Below, piece by piece: positions 7,615 to 11,365 of a stretch of 11,365 bases of DNA. The stretch is from an uncultured Burkholderiales bacterium (lineage in GTDB: Bacteria; Pseudomonadota; Gammaproteobacteria; Burkholderiales; Burkholderiaceae_C), in NCBI GenBank assembly GCA_903856875.1, contig CAIODE010000285.1, positions 1-11,365 of the forward strand. Direction: 5' to 3'. A program made the translations under genes and the position numbers. A model generated the notes under the pieces. It was not told where the DNA came from. It did not search any database and was given only the letters and a program-made list of their open reading frames with translations. How positions within the stretch are numbered: the first letter of the stretch is position 1; the number at the start of each line of letters is the position of its first letter.

Positions 7615-7733
7615 GGCAAAAGTTTTTGGAATAAAAGCGAGATATTGCCTCAAATATTGGAAAATCGGGGCTCAGGGCTCAGATTCCATGTTTTCACAAG
7701 GGATCTATGTCAGCCCCACCTTAGAGGATGATC
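7615..7733. promoter_or_regulatory. Divergent intergenic region between the DsbA/FrnE-like operon and aroQ
   Basis: This 119-bp stretch is the largest non-coding gap and must hold promoters for both directions. The plus strand has a TTGGAA (7657-7662) that could act as a -35 box for aroQ, but no convincing -10 follows at the right distance. The region has two small repeats: ATATTG at 7642 and again at 7654 (12-bp period), and a tandem GGGCTCA at 7668-7681. They could be operator half-sites or chance. No hairpin or riboswitch was recognised. Confidence 0.4.
7723..7727 (+). promoter_or_regulatory. Ribosome binding site of aroQ
   Basis: AGAGG ends 6 bases before the ATG at 7734, an ideal spacing. 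It therefore argues for that start rather than the in-frame ATG at 7728, which would directly abut the Shine-Dalgarno. The protein then begins MKILCLNG, as expected for type II dehydroquinases. Confidence 0.75.
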
Positions 7734-8177
7734 ATGAAGATTTTGTGTTTGAACGGCATCAACTTGAACATGTTTGGCAAGCGTGACCCTGCCCAATACG
7801 GCACCGTCACCTTGGCCGAAATAGATGCGCAGGTCAAAAAGCTTGGCCAAGAATTGGGCGCCGACGTGGAATGCTTTCAAACCAACTTTGAAGGCGCCAT
7901 GGCTGAAAAAATTCACCATGCACATGCCGATGGGGTTGACGCCGTCATGATCAACGCAGGCGCATGGACCCATTACAGCTATGGCATTCGCGATGCCTTG
8001 GCCATTTTGAAGTGCCCCATCATCGAAGTGCACATGTCCAACCTCCATGCGCGCGAAGCATTCCGTCACCATTCGGTCATTGCAGAAATAGCAAAAGGTC
8101 AAATTGCAGGCTTTGGTGTCGACAGTTATTTGCTGGGTTTAAGGGCCGCAGTGTCTGCTGCTCATTCCAAGGCTTAA
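7734..8177 (+). CDS. aroQ: Type II 3-dehydroquinate dehydratase
   Basis: A 147-residue protein, the normal length for the small dodecameric type II enzyme, which converts 3-dehydroquinate to 3-dehydroshikimate in the shikimate pathway by trans-elimination or, in some hosts, works in quinate breakdown. By comparison with known type II enzymes the catalytic set is present: Asn10, Arg17, the active-site Tyr22 (in PAQYG), Asn74 (INAGAWTH), His80, Glu98 and His100 (IEVHMSN), Arg107 and Arg111. The first motif reads NGINLNMFG instead of the usual NGPNLNxLG, so this is a divergent subgroup. It is a single-gene unit with its own ribosome binding site, divergent from the thiol operon and ending only 10 bp from the convergent hydrolase gene. 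The usual neighbour accB is not present, which leaves open that another aroQ exists elsewhere in the genome. Confidence 0.92.
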   Translation: MKILCLNGINLNMFGKRDPAQYGTVTLAEIDAQVKKLGQELGADVECFQTNFEGAMAEKIHHAHADGVDAVMINAGAWTHYSYGIRDALAILKCPIIEVHMSNLHAREAFRHHSVIAEIAKGQIAGFGVDSYLLGLRAAVSAAHSKA

Positions 8178-8187
8178 ACGGTGCCAC

Positions 8188-9066
8188 CTACAAAGTCTTT
8201 TTCAAAGCAAGCTGAAAGGCTTCTGGTGACTCAAACTGCACCCAATGCCCACTGCCAGAAACCAGTTGCCACGAAGCCAGCTGGGGCGTGATGTTTTTGA
8301 CGAGCTTTTCCACTTCAGGCATGCACCCGTGGTAAAGCGCATCCCACTCCCCATAAATGACATGCACCGGACACGCAATGAGCGGCAGGGCATCGGCCAC
8401 GATGGGTGTGCCAGATAGACGTCTGCGCGGCATTCGATCGCGCGCCACATTCAATCGGTGCAATGTCATGGCCAATTCATCTAGCTTGCTCGCATCATGC
8501 AACATCAGCGCCAACAGGTTGTGCCTATGAGCGTCAACTTGCAACTCTTCTGTAGGCAAGTGCCGCCAACCCTTTAAGGGAACTCTATGGGGCGATTTAA
8601 TCCCTAAGCCGGGTGAACCCACCAAGATCAATTTTTGCGCATCCTGAGGGTAAGCAGCCAACCACAGTGTTGCAGCCATGCCGCCAAAGGAAAAGCCAAT
8701 GAAGCTCAGCTTTTCAGACACAAGCAGCATTTGCAAAGCCGCATGCAATGGTTCAATCAAAGCATCGACATCTCCACCATTTTCAGGCAAAGCTGAATCT
8801 CCAAAGCCAGGCAGATCGACTGCGAGAACGTGGAAACCATTTGCCACAAGAGGCGCCACATTGCGAATCCAATGCGTCCAACTGCCACTGCCCCCATGAA
8901 GTAACACCAGCGTTGAAGCGCCTTGGTCTAAAGAGTCATGACCCCACTCATGCCAAATCATGGGGCCAGGCAACTGCAATCGACGACCCGTCAACAGCGA
9001 GCTTGCAACTTGAGGTGACAAGCATCTCAAAAGTTCGGGTCCAATTTGGATAGGTTCTTGAATCAT
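8188..9066 (-). CDS. Alpha/beta hydrolase
   Basis: A 292-residue alpha/beta-hydrolase-fold protein. The oxyanion-hole region is LLHGGSGSWTHW (residues 55-66), followed by VDLPGFGDS (83-91). The nucleophile elbow is GFSFGG with Ser126, the acid is probably Asp242 (YGEWDAL), and the base is His274 (GSGHWVQFE). The triad is thus complete. The order and length resemble meta-cleavage-product hydrolases and related esterases, but the substrate cannot be assigned. There is no signal peptide. The start ATG lies 40 bp after the MFS gene on the same strand, with only a weak Shine-Dalgarno, so it may be the last gene of an aroC-MFS-hydrolase unit. Its stop is 10 bp from the convergent aroQ stop; no terminator can be seen in that space. 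Confidence 0.9.
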   Translation of the reverse strand: MIQEPIQIGPELLRCLSPQVASSLLTGRRLQLPGPMIWHEWGHDSLDQGASTLVLLHGGSGSWTHWIRNVAPLVANGFHVLAVDLPGFGDSALPENGGDVDALIEPLHAALQMLLVSEKLSFIGFSFGGMAATLWLAAYPQDAQKLILVGSPGLGIKSPHRVPLKGWRHLPTEELQVDAHRHNLLALMLHDASKLDELAMTLHRLNVARDRMPRRRLSGTPIVADALPLIACPVHVIYGEWDALYHGCMPEVEKLVKNITPQLASWQLVSGSGHWVQFESPEAFQLALKKTL

Positions 9067-9106
9067 GATCGAGACAAACTCTCAGCGAACAATTTTAGAG
9101 GCGACT

Positions 9107-10309
9107 TCAATGAGCCTGCTGCCCCGATTCTGTTGGGTGCTGCAAACGCCATACGCGATAGGCTGCGGCAGTGGCCACCAGTGCTGCAATCAAGGACAAC
9201 CAATAGACACTTTGCAAGCCAAATTGATCACTTAACAGGCCGCCTGCCAAACCACCCAGCACGCCAGGAAAGCCATAAGCAATGACGGTGTAAAGAGCCT
9301 GACCTCGGCCTCTCAAACGGCCTGGAAAATGATGCGACAACAGCGCAATGCACACTGTGTGGTTGGCAGCAAAGGTCAAAGCATGAAGCGCTTGTGCAAT
9401 CAGCAAAACCCATAGTACATCGGCCCATTGTGCCGTGAGGGCCATTCGCAAAGCCATCGCGCCTGAGCAAACGACCAGCCAAGCTGTCAAAGGTAAACGC
9501 GGCATCCATTTGGATTGCGAGAAAAACCAAGCAATTTCCACAATCACTGAGACTGCCCACAACATGCCAATCCAGACTTTGCTGTATCCCAATGAGTCTA
9601 GGTACAAAGAGAAAAAGACATAGATCCCAATGTGCGAAAGCACATGAAAAAAGGCTGTGATGAAAAACCACTTCACAGGCGCTTGGGTGAGGACTGGCCA
9701 AATAGCCACCTTCTCTTGGTGGAGAGGAATGGCTTCCTTTAAATCTGGCAAAAGCCAAACACTCAAAGTCACAGCAGCCAAGCTCAACACCGTCCAGCCG
9801 GGAAAATGCTTCATACCGAAGTGTTCAAACCACGCACCAGCCATGAACACCGTCACCAAAAAACCGATGGATCCAAACAAACGAACACGACCATATCTTT
9901 TGGCGTCGAATGCACCACCTTGGCTTACCAAATGCGCCATGGCCGCCTCACTCATGGGCATCATAGAGCTGGTGTGTGTGAACATGACCAAGAGCACCAA
10001 GCCCAGACCAAGCGGGCCAAGCTCCATGAACAACAAACATGCACAGACAAGTGCCATGCTGGCACCGTATCGAAGCAGCTTGACGCGTTCACCGGTGTGG
10101 TCACTTAGCCACCCCCAACCATAGGGGGCAAACAGGCGCGTAGCAGCTTGAACCGAAGTCAAAATGCTGATGGCCACCAAGCCAAATCCCAACTCCTTCA
10201 GCCAGAGTGGCAAATAGGGATTGAAAAATCCAATGTGCGCGAAGTAGCTGGCCGAAACAGCCGCAAACGGAATCAATTGGCGGCGGTTGGCCGCTGAAGC
10301 ATTGGGCAT
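9107..10309 (-). CDS. MFS transporter, HcaT/MFS_1-like (phenylpropionate permease type)
   Basis: A 400-residue inner-membrane carrier with about 12 hydrophobic segments. The loop 2-3 motif is GWLSDHTGERVKLLR (residues 66-80). The signature YGRVRLFGSIGF (139-150) is typical of the MFS_1-like/HcaT group, to which the E. coli 3-phenylpropionate permease belongs; that group also looks distantly like LacY. The C-terminal half has the matching repeat (FPGRLRGRGQALYT). The start ATG is preceded by AAGGGG at 5 bp spacing, which overlaps the aroC stop codon; the two coding regions are 9 bp apart, so it is co-transcribed with aroC. The substrate is unknown: an aromatic or other small carboxylate is a guess from the family. 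It is not part of the shikimate pathway itself. Confidence 0.9.
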   Translation of the reverse strand: MPNASAANRRQLIPFAAVSASYFAHIGFFNPYLPLWLKELGFGLVAISILTSVQAATRLFAPYGWGWLSDHTGERVKLLRYGASMALVCACLLFMELGPLGLGLVLLVMFTHTSSMMPMSEAAMAHLVSQGGAFDAKRYGRVRLFGSIGFLVTVFMAGAWFEHFGMKHFPGWTVLSLAAVTLSVWLLPDLKEAIPLHQEKVAIWPVLTQAPVKWFFITAFFHVLSHIGIYVFFSLYLDSLGYSKVWIGMLWAVSVIVEIAWFFSQSKWMPRLPLTAWLVVCSGAMALRMALTAQWADVLWVLLIAQALHALTFAANHTVCIALLSHHFPGRLRGRGQALYTVIAYGFPGVLGGLAGGLLSDQFGLQSVYWLSLIAALVATAAAYRVWRLQHPTESGQQAH

Positions 10310-10314
10310 CGAAG

Positions 10315-10320
10315 CCCCTT
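10315..10320 (-). promoter_or_regulatory. Ribosome binding site of the MFS gene, overlapping the aroC stop codon
   Basis: On the minus strand TAAGGGGCTTCG precedes the ATG at 10309. AAGGGG begins within the aroC TAA stop, and its spacing to the start is 5 bases. This ties translation of the carrier to the aroC message. Confidence 0.75.
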
Positions 10321-11365
10321 AAGAATGGGCAGGCTGAACAACGTCGCCGCACTGGGCTCTGTGTTGCAACACATGGTCAATGACCACCAATGCCAACATG
10401 GCTTCGGCTATCGGCGTTGCGCGAATGCCCACACAGGGATCATGACGTCCTTTGGTGAGCACCTCAACAGGATTGCCTTGTGTATCAATCGACGGACGAG
10501 GAATCAAAATAGAGCTGGTGGGCTTGACAGCAATGGACACCTCAAGGTCTTGCCCTGTGCTGATACCACCCAACACACCGCCCGCGTTGTTACCAACAAA
10601 CCCATGGGGGGTGATGGGGTCGCCATGCTCACTGCCCTTTTGTGTCACGCAGCCAAAGCCAGCACCAATTTCAACACCCTTGACGGCATTGATGCCCATC
10701 ATGGCGTAGGCAATGTCGGCGTCGAGTTTGTCAAACAAGGGTTGGCCCAAACCGATGGGCATGCCCTGTGCAACGACACGCAAACGTGCGCCACATGAAT
10801 CGCCCGACTTGCGCAAAGCATTCATGTAATCTTCCAGTGCAGTGACGTCTGCCACTGGCGCAAAAAAAGGATTGTGGTGAACGTGCTCCCAACTTTCAAA
10901 TCCAATTGGCAATTCGCCAATTTGCGTCATGCAGCCTTTGAAAGTGATGCCGTGTTGGGCTGTCAACCATTTTTTTGCAACTGCGCCAGCCGCCACCATG
11001 GGGGCTGTTAAGCGCGCAGAAGATCGACCACCGCCGCGCGGATCACGCAAACCGTATTTGCGCCAATAAGTAAAGTCGGCATGTCCAGGGCGAAATGTTT
11101 GAACGATGTCGCCGTAATCTTTGCTCCGCTGGTCGGTATTTTGAATGAGCAGTGCAATCGGTGTACCGGTGGTGAGTCCTTGATACACCCCCGACAAAAT
11201 TTGAACGGTGTCGGGTTCGTTGCGCTGAGTGACAAATTTGGAGGTACCTGGCCGGCGCCGATCGAGGTCGGGCTGAATATCGGCCTCAGATAACGGCATG
11301 CCGGGTGGGCAACCGTCAATCACGCAGCCAATGGCTGGGCCGTGGGATTCACCAAAGTTGGTGAC
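10319..11365 (-). CDS. aroC: Chorismate synthase, 5'-truncated by the window
   Basis: AroC makes chorismate from 5-enolpyruvylshikimate-3-phosphate with reduced FMN as cofactor, the last step of the shikimate pathway. The frame is open to the window edge; 348 residues are visible, and about a dozen N-terminal residues (usually MSGNTxGxxF) are missing. The three family signatures are clear: [12 protein letters not shown] at visible residues 3-14, [14 protein letters not shown] at 92-105 with [12 protein letters not shown] following (107-118), and [17 protein letters not shown] close to the C-terminus. The GTG that begins VIDGCPPG is an internal valine, not a start. The protein ends after a short tail ([11 protein letters not shown]). 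The MFS gene begins 9 bp downstream with a ribosome binding site overlapping this stop. The proposed link to the carrier and hydrolase is by position only. Confidence 0.97.
   Translation of the reverse strand, partial: VTNFGESHGPAIGCVIDGCPPGMPLSEADIQPDLDRRRPGTSKFVTQRNEPDTVQILSGVYQGLTTGTPIALLIQNTDQRSKDYGDIVQTFRPGHADFTYWRKYGLRDPRGGGRSSARLTAPMVAAGAVAKKWLTAQHGITFKGCMTQIGELPIGFESWEHVHHNPFFAPVADVTALEDYMNALRKSGDSCGARLRVVAQGMPIGLGQPLFDKLDADIAYAMMGINAVKGVEIGAGFGCVTQKGSEHGDPITPHGFVGNNAGGVLGGISTGQDLEVSIAVKPTSSILIPRPSIDTQGNPVEVLTKGRHDPCVGIRATPIAEAMLALVVIDHVLQHRAQCGDVVQPAHS

Noticed and set aside
7615..7653. TTG start of the DsbA/FrnE-like gene at 7653
   Set aside because: The 13 extra residues are not part of the conserved fold, and an ATG follows at 7614 just before the first beta strand.
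7517..7786. Plus-strand frame crossing from the DsbA/FrnE-like gene into aroQ
   Set aside because: It overlaps two well-supported genes in a different frame, and its product matches nothing recognisable.
9657..10124. A 155-codon plus-strand frame inside the MFS gene
   Set aside because: Antisense shadow of a membrane protein gene whose signature motifs are clear on the other strand.
1..11365. CRISPR array, tRNA/rRNA genes, insertion sequence or phage elements
   Set aside because: No regularly spaced repeats, transposase or integrase motifs, terminal inverted repeats or tRNA-like segments are visible; the region is dense ordinary coding DNA.

Overview
The window looks like a chromosomal segment of a betaproteobacterium of the order Burkholderiales, probably a Comamonadaceae member of moderate GC (Limnohabitans/Rhodoferax-like). 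This is inferred from the protein character of GcvP, AroC, AroQ, the MFS carrier and the alpha/beta hydrolase, and from the dense gene packing. No 16S or other decisive marker is present, so the genus is a guess. There are no RNA genes, mobile elements, CRISPR arrays or long repeats. Almost every base is coding; the longest gap is about 119 bases.

Layout. (1) Positions 2-5044, plus strand: the 3' nine-tenths of gcvP (glycine cleavage P-protein), a GNAT acetyltransferase whose start overlaps the gcvP stop, and a 648-residue radical SAM protein with a degenerate, interrupted cobalamin-binding-like N-terminal half. (2) Positions 5072-7614, minus strand, read right to left: a DsbA/FrnE-like thiol oxidoreductase (CPWC), a DUF393/DCC-type thiol-disulfide oxidoreductase (CPLC), a C-factor-like short-chain dehydrogenase, a 57-residue cysteine-rich protein and an exported histidine phosphatase. 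Junctions are 3 bp, a 1-bp TGATG overlap, 25 bp, and an overlap or near-overlap, so this is probably one operon with a redox/thiol theme. (3) Positions 7734-8177, plus strand: a stand-alone type II 3-dehydroquinate dehydratase (aroQ) with its own ribosome binding site, divergent from the thiol operon. (4) Positions 8188-11365, minus strand, read right to left: aroC (chorismate synthase, cut at the window edge), an HcaT-like MFS permease and an alpha/beta hydrolase, with gaps of 9 and 40 bp.

How they fit. GcvP feeds one-carbon metabolism. AroQ and AroC are the third and last steps of the shikimate pathway but lie in separate transcription units. The MFS carrier and hydrolase downstream of aroC could serve uptake and hydrolysis of a small organic acid or ester, which is inference only. 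The least explained parts are the radical SAM protein (non-canonical CX4CX2C cluster motif, no cobalamin-ligating DxHxxG) and the five-gene thiol operon with its cysteine-rich miniprotein.
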